A DNA stretch of 64,000 nucleotides from Flavobacterium fluvii (GTDB lineage: Bacteria; Bacteroidota; Bacteroidia; Flavobacteriales; Flavobacteriaceae). The stretch covers positions 310,001 to 374,000 of the forward strand of contig NZ_FQWB01000002.1 in assembly GCF_900129545.1 (NCBI RefSeq), written 5' to 3'. This document shows, one piece after another, positions 18,097-26,108 of this stretch (the first letter of the stretch is position 1; each line of letters starts with the position of its first letter). The translations under genes were made by a program, and so were the position numbers. Under the pieces are notes generated by a model, which was given only the letters and a program-made list of their open reading frames with translations, was not told the DNA's origin and ran no database searches.

Positions 18097-20445
18097 ATGA
18101 ATAAATTTTTTCTGGTTCTTATCGGTATCGTATTTTCAACAACAGCTCAAGGCCAAAAATTGAAATTGGAAGAGATAATGAAGGGAGAAGCCTTCATTGG
18201 CAATCAGCCGGATACCACACGTTGGTCTTTGGATGGCAAAAAAGTCTATTTTGAATGGAATCCAAACAACGAATTGGGATCAAGTACCTACTTTTGGGAA
18301 AAAGGACTGGCACAACCCAAATTGGCGACTCCTGAAGAAAGTGCTTTTTCGAAATTGGATTTTAAACAAAAACCAACATCCGATTTGGTTTATTATTCAA
18401 ACAAAGGCGCTTTGTTTTCGTATTCCAAAAAAAGCAAAACCACCAAAAAAATATATCAAAACAATGATCCTGTTTCAAACCTGCAATTGGGTTTTGAAGA
18501 AGGGATTTTGTTTTTTGAACAAAACGGAAATCTGTTCAAGTACAATGCAAAAGAAGGAAGCATTATCCAGATTTCAAATTTCAAGCAAGGAAAAGCTCCT
18601 GAACCGGCTAATGATAAAGCTTCTTTCTTGAAAGACCAACAGAAAGAATTATTCCAGTTTGTCAGGAATCAGGAAGCAAAGAAAAAATGGAATGAGGCCA
18701 AATCAAAAAACATAAAATCCAATTTTCCAAGAGCATATTACAACGACAAATATGTTTTTGGAGGTCTTAAAGCGAGTCCAAAAGGGGATTTTGCCACTTT
18801 CGTGCTGATGGAAAAAAAGGAATACAAGAATGAAAAAATGGAGGCTTTCATTAGCTCAGACGGATACAATCAAATCTCGAACACCAAACCTAAAGTGTCC
18901 AAGAACAATTTGGCGGCAACAAAATTCGGAATCTACAACATCGCTAAAGACACGGTTTACTTCGTGGATTTTTCTTCATTGAGTCATATTCAAGATACGC
19001 CAAAGTATTATGAATCTTACGAAAAACTAAAAAACAAGGACAAAGTCGATAAATTAATCGCGGTGAATGATCCGGTTTATAATCAAGATGGGTCTTTTGC
19101 CGTTTCGGAAATCAGGAGCCAGGACAATAAAGATCGTTGGTTGGTTGGTTTTAATTTGGAAAAAGGAACTTTCGAAGAAATCGAGCATCAGCACGACGAA
19201 GCTTGGATTGGTGGGCCCGGAATTCCATCATCTTCTTTTGAAATTGGAACCCTTGGATTTCTTGGCGACAATTCCACTATTTATTTTCAATCGGAGGAGA
19301 CGGGATATTCCCATTTGTACACCTATAATTTAAAAACAAAAAAGAAAACCCAGCTTACAAAAGGAAATTGGGAAGTTCGAGACGTTAAATTGTCCAATGA
19401 CAAGAAGACATTTTATTTGACCACGAACACCACGCATCCGGGGAACAGGAATTTCTATAAATTGAATGCTTCCAATCCTGTTTTACAACCTGTTTTGACC
19501 AAAGATGGCGCTCACGAGGTAATTGTATCGCCTGACGAAACGACGTTGTTGGTGCGTTATTCCTATAAAAACAAACCTTGGGAATTGTATCTTGCCGATA
19601 ACAAAAAGAACACGACACTTCGCCAAATCACTTTTTCAACCACCGAAAGTTTCAAGGCATATCCATGGCGCGAACCGGAAGTGATTACGTTCAAGGCTCA
19701 AGACGGCACCACGGTTTATGCAAGATTGTACAAGCCTCAAACGGCCAATGCGAACAAAGCGGCAGTGCTTTTTGTGCATGGAGCGGGATATTTGCAAAAC
19801 GCGCATAATTATTGGAGTAGATACCACAGGGAATTCATGTTCAATACTATGTTGGCCGATTTGGGTTACACCGTTTTGGACATCGATTATAGAGCCAGTG
19901 ATGGTTACGGTCGCGATTTTAGAACCGGAATTTATCGTTTTATGGGTGGAAAAGATTTGTCGGATCAAATAGACGGCAAGAAATATCTGGTCGATAACTA
20001 CGGAATTGACGCCAATAGAGTGGGGATTTATGGAGGTTCTTACGGCGGTTTTATGACATTGATGGCGATGCTTACCGCTCCAAAAGAATTCAAGTCTGGA
20101 GCGGCTTTGCGTTCCGTGACGGATTGGGCACATTACAACCACGGTTATGCGGGGAATATTTTGAATTTTCCGGAAACCGATCCCGAAGCCTACAAAAAAA
20201 GTTCCCCAATTTATTATGCCGAAAACTTGGAAGGCAATTTGCTTATGTTGCACGGAATGGTTGACGACAATGTCGAATACAAAGATATTGTTCGTTTGTC
20301 GCAACGGTTTATTGAATTGAGCAAGAAAAATTGGGAACTCGCCGTTTTTCCGGTAGAATCCCACAGTTTCAAAGAAACGTATTCCTGGATTGATGAATAC
20401 AGCCGAATATTGAATTTGTTTAACACCACGCTGCTGAAAAAGTAA
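18097..20445 (+). CDS. S9 family prolyl oligopeptidase-type serine peptidase, exported
   Basis: 782 residues. A signal peptide (MNKFFLVLIGIVFSTTAQGQ) is followed by a beta-propeller region to about 510 and a C-terminal alpha/beta hydrolase domain. Catalytic residues by position: Ser648 in GGSYGGFM, Asp723 in MVDDNVEY and His756 in ESHSF. The layout is that of DPP IV-like and related S9 peptidases, which remove short N-terminal units from peptides in the periplasm. A TATTTTTG -7 box (18069-18076) sits just upstream. Bacteroidota use several such enzymes for peptide feeding. Confidence 0.9.
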   Translation: MNKFFLVLIGIVFSTTAQGQKLKLEEIMKGEAFIGNQPDTTRWSLDGKKVYFEWNPNNELGSSTYFWEKGLAQPKLATPEESAFSKLDFKQKPTSDLVYYSNKGALFSYSKKSKTTKKIYQNNDPVSNLQLGFEEGILFFEQNGNLFKYNAKEGSIIQISNFKQGKAPEPANDKASFLKDQQKELFQFVRNQEAKKKWNEAKSKNIKSNFPRAYYNDKYVFGGLKASPKGDFATFVLMEKKEYKNEKMEAFISSDGYNQISNTKPKVSKNNLAATKFGIYNIAKDTVYFVDFSSLSHIQDTPKYYESYEKLKNKDKVDKLIAVNDPVYNQDGSFAVSEIRSQDNKDRWLVGFNLEKGTFEEIEHQHDEAWIGGPGIPSSSFEIGTLGFLGDNSTIYFQSEETGYSHLYTYNLKTKKKTQLTKGNWEVRDVKLSNDKKTFYLTTNTTHPGNRNFYKLNASNPVLQPVLTKDGAHEVIVSPDETTLLVRYSYKNKPWELYLADNKKNTTLRQITFSTTESFKAYPWREPEVITFKAQDGTTVYARLYKPQTANANKAAVLFVHGAGYLQNAHNYWSRYHREFMFNTMLADLGYTVLDIDYRASDGYGRDFRTGIYRFMGGKDLSDQIDGKKYLVDNYGIDANRVGIYGGSYGGFMTLMAMLTAPKEFKSGAALRSVTDWAHYNHGYAGNILNFPETDPEAYKKSSPIYYAENLEGNLLMLHGMVDDNVEYKDIVRLSQRFIELSKKNWELAVFPVESHSFKETYSWIDEYSRILNLFNTTLLKK

Positions 20446-20510
20446 CTTTTTCTGCGGAATATATATCTTTGACAAGGCCAACGCATCAAGTTTAAACAAT
20501 AAAAAATTAA

Positions 20511-20641
20511 TCACGAATTTCACGAATTAACACAAATTCGGAAGCCATAAAATTACACGAATCTTCTAAAAGCAGTTAAAACTAGTTTAGTTTTACTTTT
20601 AATAATCACTAAAATTAGTGCAAATTTGTGAAATTCGTGGC
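20511..20641. repeat. CACGAATT-type inverted repeat (copy A)
   Basis: Arms 20511-20538 and 20613-20641 are imperfect inverted copies of each other, built from CACGAATTTCAC, AATT and CAC blocks. A second element of the same family lies at 43932-43999. Between the arms is an AT-rich spacer of about 75 bases with no gene. Confidence 0.6.
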
Positions 20642-20682
20642 AAAAAAGAACTGGTGCGTTTATACTATTATCTTTGAAACAA

Positions 20683-20715
20683 TTTTGTGTATCTCTTCGA
20701 AACAACCTATTTTTG
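20683..20715 (+). promoter_or_regulatory. Bacteroidota-type promoter of purC
   Basis: TTTTG (20683-20687), a 20-base spacer, and TATTTTTG (20708-20715) match the consensus; the ATG follows 24 bases later. Another TAnnTTTG (TATCTTTG, 20669-20676) lies upstream. Confidence 0.6.
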
Positions 20716-20739
20716 CACCAACAACAACTATCTAAGACA

Positions 20740-21687
20740 ATGAATACAATTACCACCACCAATTTTAATTTTCCGAACCAGAAATCAGTTTACCGAGGAA
20801 AAGTAAGGGAGGTTTACAATATCAATGACGAACTTTTGGTTATGGTTGCCACCGACAGGCTTTCGGCTTTTGACGTGGTTTTGCCAAAGGGAATTCCCTA
20901 CAAAGGACAAATCCTGAATCAAATTGCAACCAAATTTATGGAACTTACTGAAGACATCGTCCCAAATTGGTTGATTGCAACGCCAGATCCAAGTGTTGCC
21001 GTTGGTCATTTATGCGAGCCTTTCAAGGTGGAAATGGTGATTCGTGGTTATGTTTCAGGACACGCCGCTCGTGAATATGCGGCGGGTAGAAGACAAATTT
21101 GCGGTGTTGCCATGGCCGAAGGGTTGAAAGAAAACGATAAATTCCCGGAACCCATAATTACTCCAACAACCAAAGCCGATAATGGGTCACACGACGAAGA
21201 TATTTCCCGTGAAGACATTTTGTCGAAAGGAATTGTTACCGAAGAAGATTATTTGGTGTTGGAAAAATATACCAGAGCCTTGTTTCAAAGAGGAACCGAA
21301 ATTGCCGCCAGTCGCGGATTGATTTTGGTGGATACCAAATATGAATTTGGAAAAACCAAAGACGGCGTGATTGTCCTTATAGACGAAATCCATACACCGG
21401 ATTCCTCCCGTTATTTCTATTCAGAGGGCTATCAAGAACGCCAAGACAGGGGAGAAGAGCAAAAACAATTATCGAAAGAATTCGTGCGTCGTTGGTTAAT
21501 CCAAAATGGTTTTCAAGGACTGGAAGGGCAACAAATTCCTGATATGTCCGACGAATATATCGAAACGGTTTCAGAAAGATACATCGAATTGTATGAAAAT
21601 ATTTTGGGCGAAAAATTCGTTAAAGCCGATATTTCGAATATTAACGAGCGTATCGAAAAAAATGTTTTGGCTTATTTGGCAAAATAA
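20740..21687 (+). CDS. purC: SAICAR synthetase (phosphoribosylaminoimidazole-succinocarboxamide synthase)
   Basis: 315 residues from the ATG at 20740 ([20 protein letters not shown]). The open frame continues 22 codons upstream but crosses the -7 promoter element, so the shorter start is preferred. The enzyme joins CAIR and aspartate with ATP, step eight of purine synthesis. Family motifs: [59 protein letters not shown] and [12 protein letters not shown]. Length fits the longer (yeast-like) PurC type found in Bacteroidota. Confidence 0.95.
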   Translation: MNTITTTNFNFPNQKSVYRGKVREVYNINDELLVMVATDRLSAFDVVLPKGIPYKGQILNQIATKFMELTEDIVPNWLIATPDPSVAVGHLCEPFKVEMVIRGYVSGHAAREYAAGRRQICGVAMAEGLKENDKFPEPIITPTTKADNGSHDEDISREDILSKGIVTEEDYLVLEKYTRALFQRGTEIAASRGLILVDTKYEFGKTKDGVIVLIDEIHTPDSSRYFYSEGYQERQDRGEEQKQLSKEFVRRWLIQNGFQGLEGQQIPDMSDEYIETVSERYIELYENILGEKFVKADISNINERIEKNVLAYLAK

Positions 21688-21711
21688 AAAGTTAGAATCT
21701 CACGCATAAAC

Positions 21712-21744
21712 AAGCCGTAAATCTATTTGGATTTGCGGCTTTTT
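21712..21744. terminator. Terminator shared by purC and the convergent DUF1801 gene
   Basis: AAGCCGTAAATC (21712-21723) pairs with GATTTGCGGCTT (21730-21741) with one mismatch, followed by a T-run. The right arm also encodes the last codons of the convergent gene. Confidence 0.75.
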
Positions 21745-22190
21745 AATTGGGTTTCATAGCATTCGATCCAGTCTTCGACCGATATTTTTCCTGCGAGCTC
21801 TGCAATTAAATCAAAAGGAATTTGATCCATTTTCTTGAAACGGATACATCCTTTTCCGATATCCAGTTTATAATTTCCGTGTTTTGGATATTCATTCGTA
21901 AACCATTCCAATAGTTCTGGATTGGCATAAATTCCCAAATGATGCAAGACGATAAAATTCTTTTGCGAACCAATACTTATAAAAGGCAACGGTAGTTTTG
22001 GACTGCAATGATACCCGTCTGGATAAATGGAATGCGGGACTACATAACCCAACATTCCATAACTCATTTGTTCCTCAAACCCCTTTGGAATAGTATTCAA
22101 AATACTGTTTCGAAGCTTTGAAAAGGCAGCTTTTCTTTCCTCTGGAAGTTCCTCCAGATAGTCATTTACTGTTTTGGCTGTAGATTGCAT
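21723..22190 (-). CDS. DUF1801 (YdhG/YdeI-like) protein
   Basis: 155 residues. The pattern YLEELPEERKAAFSKLRNSI, EEQMSYGMLGYVV, SIGSQKNFIVLHHLGIY and KGCIRFKKMDQIPFDLIAEL is the DUF1801 family, small cytoplasmic proteins with a YdhG-like fold whose function is not established (some members are linked with iron or intracellular shuttling without firm evidence). It converges on purC, and its C-terminal KSRKSK is encoded within the shared terminator hairpin. No partner gene is adjacent. Confidence 0.8.
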   Translation of the reverse strand: MQSTAKTVNDYLEELPEERKAAFSKLRNSILNTIPKGFEEQMSYGMLGYVVPHSIYPDGYHCSPKLPLPFISIGSQKNFIVLHHLGIYANPELLEWFTNEYPKHGNYKLDIGKGCIRFKKMDQIPFDLIAELAGKISVEDWIECYETQLKSRKSK

Positions 22191-22476
22191 AGTGATTTAT
22201 TTAAAGTAAAGTTATCGAAAATTTGCTGTTCTTGACGTTCCTAATTTCCTTTTTTTTGTTGGAAAAAACTTTGGCTTATTCGTAAATAGCTTAATTACAG
22301 TCTTTTAATTTTACGTTTAAAGCGTCTCAAATGTTAAAGTATAGTTAAAACTTGGTACTATGTAAAACAAGATACTGTCTTTTAGATATATATTTGCATA
22401 GGATATTATTATATGATTTTAATATTTCAAAAACAATCAATCAAAAAATGAACAATTAATCAAAAAATCAATTATC

Positions 22477-22857
22477 ATGAAAAAATCAATCGTTTATCTA
22501 GGTGTAGCTTTATTAGCTTTTACAAATGTTTCTTTGGCCTCCAATCCCAATTCCACAACTGCTGCCAAAATTGTAACTACAACTTATGATGGTGTGACGC
22601 CTCTAGGCACTGCCGTTTTAAAGGGGGATGTTGAAGCGGTAAAAAAGTTTATCGAGTATGGAGCAAATGTGAATGAAAAATCGAACGGTTTGAGTCCATT
22701 AATGATTGCTGCCCGTTACAACAAGGTTGAAATCTTGAAAATTTTATTGTCAAACGGAGCCAATCTTAAAGCAAAAGATGAAAAAGGATATACAGCCTTG
22801 AAACACGCCGAATTATCGAATGCCAATGATGCCGTTAAAATTTTAAAACAAGTCTAA
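22477..22857 (+). CDS. Small exported ankyrin-repeat protein
   Basis: 126 residues. A signal peptide (MKKSIVYLGVALLAFTNVSLA) is followed by at least two ankyrin repeats: TPLGTAVLKGDVEAVKKFIE with YGANVNEKS, then SPLMIAARYNKVEILKILLS with NGANLKAKDEK, and the start of a third (YTALKHAELSN). Ankyrin repeats bind proteins; the partner here would be in the periplasm. The upstream region has a TATATTTG -7 box (22389-22396). Its signal peptide and upstream bases resemble those of the next gene, so the two seem to share an ancestral 5' end. Confidence 0.8.
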   Translation: MKKSIVYLGVALLAFTNVSLASNPNSTTAAKIVTTTYDGVTPLGTAVLKGDVEAVKKFIEYGANVNEKSNGLSPLMIAARYNKVEILKILLSNGANLKAKDEKGYTALKHAELSNANDAVKILKQV

Positions 22858-22867
22858 TTAACTTCAA

Positions 22868-22898
22868 TAAGGCATCACTCCTGTTGAGCGATGCCTTA
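22868..22898. terminator. Hairpin between the ankyrin gene and the repeat protein gene
   Basis: TAAGGCATCACTC (22868-22880) pairs with GAGCGATGCCTTA (22886-22898) with one mismatch over a 5-base loop. It lacks a T-run, so it may be a weak terminator, an mRNA-stabilising hairpin or an attenuator. Confidence 0.45.
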
Positions 22899-22945
22899 TA
22901 AAAACAAATTCAAAATCAATAAAATCAACATTTAAATTATTTATC

Positions 22946-23659
22946 ATGAAAAATTCAATCGTATTTACCGGAATCGCATTGCTATCTTTTGTTAATGTAA
23001 GTAATGCAGCTAATGGAATTGACCAACAAAGGGATTTTTGTTCAACAGTTTTTGAAGAAATTGAAAGTATAAGAACAATTAAAATTGAAAAAACCACAGA
23101 TGAACTGATTGCCGAAGACAATGCAATTACGGGAAACAACATTTCAAACGAGACTCAAGCCTTGGACTTTGCCGTTATAAACAGAAATTTAATGCCTGAA
23201 GAAGTGGTTGAAAACGTGAATGTCAACAAAGTCGAAAAAACTGCCGACGAATTGATTGCCGAAGACAATGCAATTACGGGAAACAACATTTCAAACGAGA
23301 CTCAAGCCTTGGACTTTGCCGTTATAAACAGAAATTCAATGCCTGAAGAAGTGGTTGAAAACGTGAATGTCAACAAAGTCGAAAAAACTGCCGACGAACT
23401 GATTGCCGAAGACAATGCAATTACCGGAAACAACATTTCAAACGAGACTCAAGCCTTGGACTTTGCCGTTATAAATAGAAATTCAATGCCTGAAGAAGTT
23501 GTTGAAATCGTGAATGTCAACAAAGTCGAAAAAACTGCAGAGGAACTCCTTGCCGAAGACAATGCAATTACGGGAAACAACATTTCAAACGAGACTCAAG
23601 CTTTGGATTTTAATCGTATCAATGGTAATTCAAATCGAGCCATTGCCAACAACAATTAA
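22946..23659 (+). CDS. Exported protein made of near-identical 49-residue tandem repeats
   Basis: 237 residues. A signal peptide (MKNSIVFTGIALLSFVNVSNA) is followed from about residue 49 by three full and one partial copies of a 49-residue unit containing DELIAEDNAITGNNISNETQ and PEEVVENVNVNKVEK. The copies are almost identical at the DNA level too (147-base period), so they expanded recently and the number may vary between strains. The unit is acidic, Asn-rich and has no Cys; it is not a family I know. A strong terminator follows. The role could be a surface or periplasmic spacer, but that is a guess. Confidence 0.75.
   Translation: MKNSIVFTGIALLSFVNVSNAANGIDQQRDFCSTVFEEIESIRTIKIEKTTDELIAEDNAITGNNISNETQALDFAVINRNLMPEEVVENVNVNKVEKTADELIAEDNAITGNNISNETQALDFAVINRNSMPEEVVENVNVNKVEKTADELIAEDNAITGNNISNETQALDFAVINRNSMPEEVVEIVNVNKVEKTAEELLAEDNAITGNNISNETQALDFNRINGNSNRAIANNN
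23090..23611 (+). repeat. 147-base tandem repeat array (about 3.5 copies)
   Basis: The string CAATTAC(G/C)GGAAACAACAT recurs at 23124, 23271, 23418 and 23565, exactly 147 bases apart. The copies differ by only a few bases. The array is in frame within the preceding CDS. Confidence 0.95.
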
Positions 23660-23721
23660 TCTTTTTTGGCAAAAGACAAAAATCATAAATTATAGCGAAA
23701 AGGGTCAAGTAAGTTTTTTAC

Positions 23722-23761
23722 AAAAAGCAACATTATGGATGATAATGATGCTTTTTTTTTT
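23722..23761. terminator. Strong intrinsic terminator after the repeat protein gene
   Basis: AAAAAGCAACATTAT (23722-23736) pairs with ATAATGATGCTTTTT (23742-23756) around GGATG, followed by a long T-run. The A-run on the left lets it also serve tamL from the other side. Confidence 0.85.
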
Positions 23762-23809
23762 TGACAAAATCGAATAGATACTTCTCCCAAATCAATTTTT
23801 AATGTTATC

Positions 23810-26104
23810 CTAAAAAGGATATCCAATTGCGATATTCAATATCAGGTTTTCTTTTCTCCAAGCGCTGCTTCCAAAATCAATGGCATCCATCACCCATCTT
23901 TGTCCTTCAGGCAAATACGGTTTTCTTAGCGGAAAGGCCAAATCGGTTCTCAATATTAGAAAAGTAAAGTCGAAACGCAATCCCGCACCGGCTCCAACGG
24001 CAATCTGTTTCATGATATCTTTCGAAATTTCGGCTCCGGGTTTGTCGAGATCGGCATTCAATAGCCAAATATTTCCGGCATCCACAAACAAGGCTCCTTT
24101 CATCAAACCATAAATTTTCGCTCGGTATTCCGTATTGAATTCCAGTTTTAAATCCGCTGATTGATCGGGCAAATAGGAGTTGGAAGTAATGGGAGCTTGG
24201 TAACTTCCCGGTCCGAGTGATCTTGCCCTGAAGGCGCGAATACTGTTGGTTCCACCCACAACAAATTGCTTGGTTGTAGGCAATGTAGTTGAATTTCCAT
24301 AGGCAAAACCAGCACCAACAATAATCCGGCTGGCCAATTCGCTTTCTTTTCCCAATTTTAAATAATGCCTGAAATCCGCTTTTACTTTTACATATTGACT
24401 AAAGGGAACATCGAATATTTTTATTGTGTCGCCTTGTTTGATATTGGCTCCAGTTGCCAATCCTGTAATATTTCCAGCCAAATCCACTTCGCCATTAAAA
24501 TAGAAAGTGTTTTTTTTGCGTTTCAACATTGTATTCGTGAACGTGTAGGAATACGTTGTTCCAAAAATTAATTGTTTTTCGATTACTTTCCCCAACGACG
24601 GATCTGCCAAAATATCTTCCTCATATTCTGCCGTTACATTGTTCGGGCTTACATAGGTTATGTCAACAACGTTCAATTGATGCTCTTTTCGAATATTGTC
24701 TTTCCAGATGTAGCCAAAAGAAGTTTTAAAGGAATTTAAAGCATAAAGTTGTGTCCTGTTTTGATATTCATAGCGTACCGTTGCTTTGGTTCGGGGAACG
24801 AATTCGCTGGAACCTTCCATCTTGAACGGCGTGATGAATCGAGGCCAAGTCAAACTGGTTTCTGTTCCCAGTTTGAAGATATTATGTCCCTTGTTTTCTC
24901 CAGAAAGCTGGAAATCGGCACCGCCAAATACGGAAACCGTCAGTAATTCAGCACCACGAAACACGTTTCGGTTATTCCAGTTGACATTAACTTCCGTACC
25001 GGTATAACTGGCTGAATTGGTTTTGCCCAAAACCTCGACACGAATAAACTTTTTAGGCAAAAGCGTCAGATAATAATAGGCATCCAAAGTATTTTTTATG
25101 CTGTCCGAAACCTTGAATTCATTTTTCACGAAGTTGAATGTGCCCAGATTTACAAAACGGTTCAAAGTGAGATTGTGGTTTTTTCGGTTGTAAAAATCCC
25201 CTTTTTTGAAATACAACGACCTGTCAAACACTCTTGGTTTAAAAGTATGCGCCGAATCAATAATGGTAAAATCTTTATACTGGACAATATCCTCGTTTTT
25301 ATAGGTAACGCTGTCTTTTAAAATCGAAAAATTGGGATACACCACAATCTTGTTTATTTTGTAGGGAATTGTGGCTTTATCGGGCGTTTCGTCTTTTATT
25401 TTTAATTTAATGGTTACCTCGTGATCGCCTTTTGTGGTATCCACCTGGGCCAAAATATAATCTGGATTAAAATAATAATATCCTTTTTCCTTCAGTCTGG
25501 CATCTATGCGTTCCCGCTCGGCTTTTATAATATCCAAATCATACGGATTTCCTTCTTTCAACAAAGTCCTGCGGCTCGTCCTGGCAATCGATTTCCCCAA
25601 ATCTGATGAATCCGTTGGGAATTGGATGCTTTTTATTTTGTATTGTCTTTTTGGTATTATCGTATATTCTGCGGATGCCCTTTTGTTTTTGGCAGTCGAA
25701 TCGGCACTGACCCTGGTTTTGAAATAACCTTTGTTTTCCGTGAAATTCCTCAATATTGACGCGTTATAATCCAAATCGACCTTGCTGAAAAGCACGGGCG
25801 CTTCACCGACTTTGGTTCTCAACCAATATCGGATTCCTTTGGCTTTTTTAGGTTGTCCAGCCCAATTGTAAATCAATAGTTTAGGTCGCAATCCCAGTAT
25901 TTGCTTGTTTGGTTTTGGAACAAGTAAATCTTCCGCCTCTTTTTCAAGCGCTTTTCTTTCATTCTTTTTCAGGATAGAATCTTTAACTTTTACAGAACTT
26001 CCGGTGTACAAAAAATCTCCTTCGGGTAAATATTTGGTGTTGCTGCATCCAAAGGCAAAAAACAAGGATAGCACGATCAAATATTTTAGATGTCTGGTTT
26101 TCAT
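23810..26104 (-). CDS. tamL: Translocation and assembly module lipoprotein TamL (BamA/TamA family)
   Basis: 764 residues from the ATG at 26104 (MKTRHLKYLIVLSLFF), four bases after the tamB stop; the ten codons before it overlap tamB. A lipoprotein signal peptide ends near Cys20 (FAFGCSNTKYLPEG). POTRA-like regions follow (TIIPKRQYKIKSIQFP, YKINKIVVYPN), then a C-terminal Omp85 beta-barrel with VVGGTNSIRAFRARSLGPGS, the conserved barrel-lid motif, and the terminal NIAIGYPF. Bacteroidota commonly carry this lipidated TamA-like protein next to TamB. Together they are expected to bridge inner and outer membranes and assist outer-membrane protein insertion or lipid transport. Confidence 0.88.
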   Translation of the reverse strand: MKTRHLKYLIVLSLFFAFGCSNTKYLPEGDFLYTGSSVKVKDSILKKNERKALEKEAEDLLVPKPNKQILGLRPKLLIYNWAGQPKKAKGIRYWLRTKVGEAPVLFSKVDLDYNASILRNFTENKGYFKTRVSADSTAKNKRASAEYTIIPKRQYKIKSIQFPTDSSDLGKSIARTSRRTLLKEGNPYDLDIIKAERERIDARLKEKGYYYFNPDYILAQVDTTKGDHEVTIKLKIKDETPDKATIPYKINKIVVYPNFSILKDSVTYKNEDIVQYKDFTIIDSAHTFKPRVFDRSLYFKKGDFYNRKNHNLTLNRFVNLGTFNFVKNEFKVSDSIKNTLDAYYYLTLLPKKFIRVEVLGKTNSASYTGTEVNVNWNNRNVFRGAELLTVSVFGGADFQLSGENKGHNIFKLGTETSLTWPRFITPFKMEGSSEFVPRTKATVRYEYQNRTQLYALNSFKTSFGYIWKDNIRKEHQLNVVDITYVSPNNVTAEYEEDILADPSLGKVIEKQLIFGTTYSYTFTNTMLKRKKNTFYFNGEVDLAGNITGLATGANIKQGDTIKIFDVPFSQYVKVKADFRHYLKLGKESELASRIIVGAGFAYGNSTTLPTTKQFVVGGTNSIRAFRARSLGPGSYQAPITSNSYLPDQSADLKLEFNTEYRAKIYGLMKGALFVDAGNIWLLNADLDKPGAEISKDIMKQIAVGAGAGLRFDFTFLILRTDLAFPLRKPYLPEGQRWVMDAIDFGSSAWRKENLILNIAIGYPF

Positions 26105-26108
26105 ATTT

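Noticed and set aside
19636..20523. A 295-codon open frame antisense to the S9 peptidase gene.
   Set aside because: A mirror of codon bias in the real gene; no motif, no start context.
23090..23611. Regular repeats considered as a CRISPR array.
   Set aside because: The period is 147 bases with no distinct spacers, the repeats are in frame in a coding sequence, and no cas genes are present.
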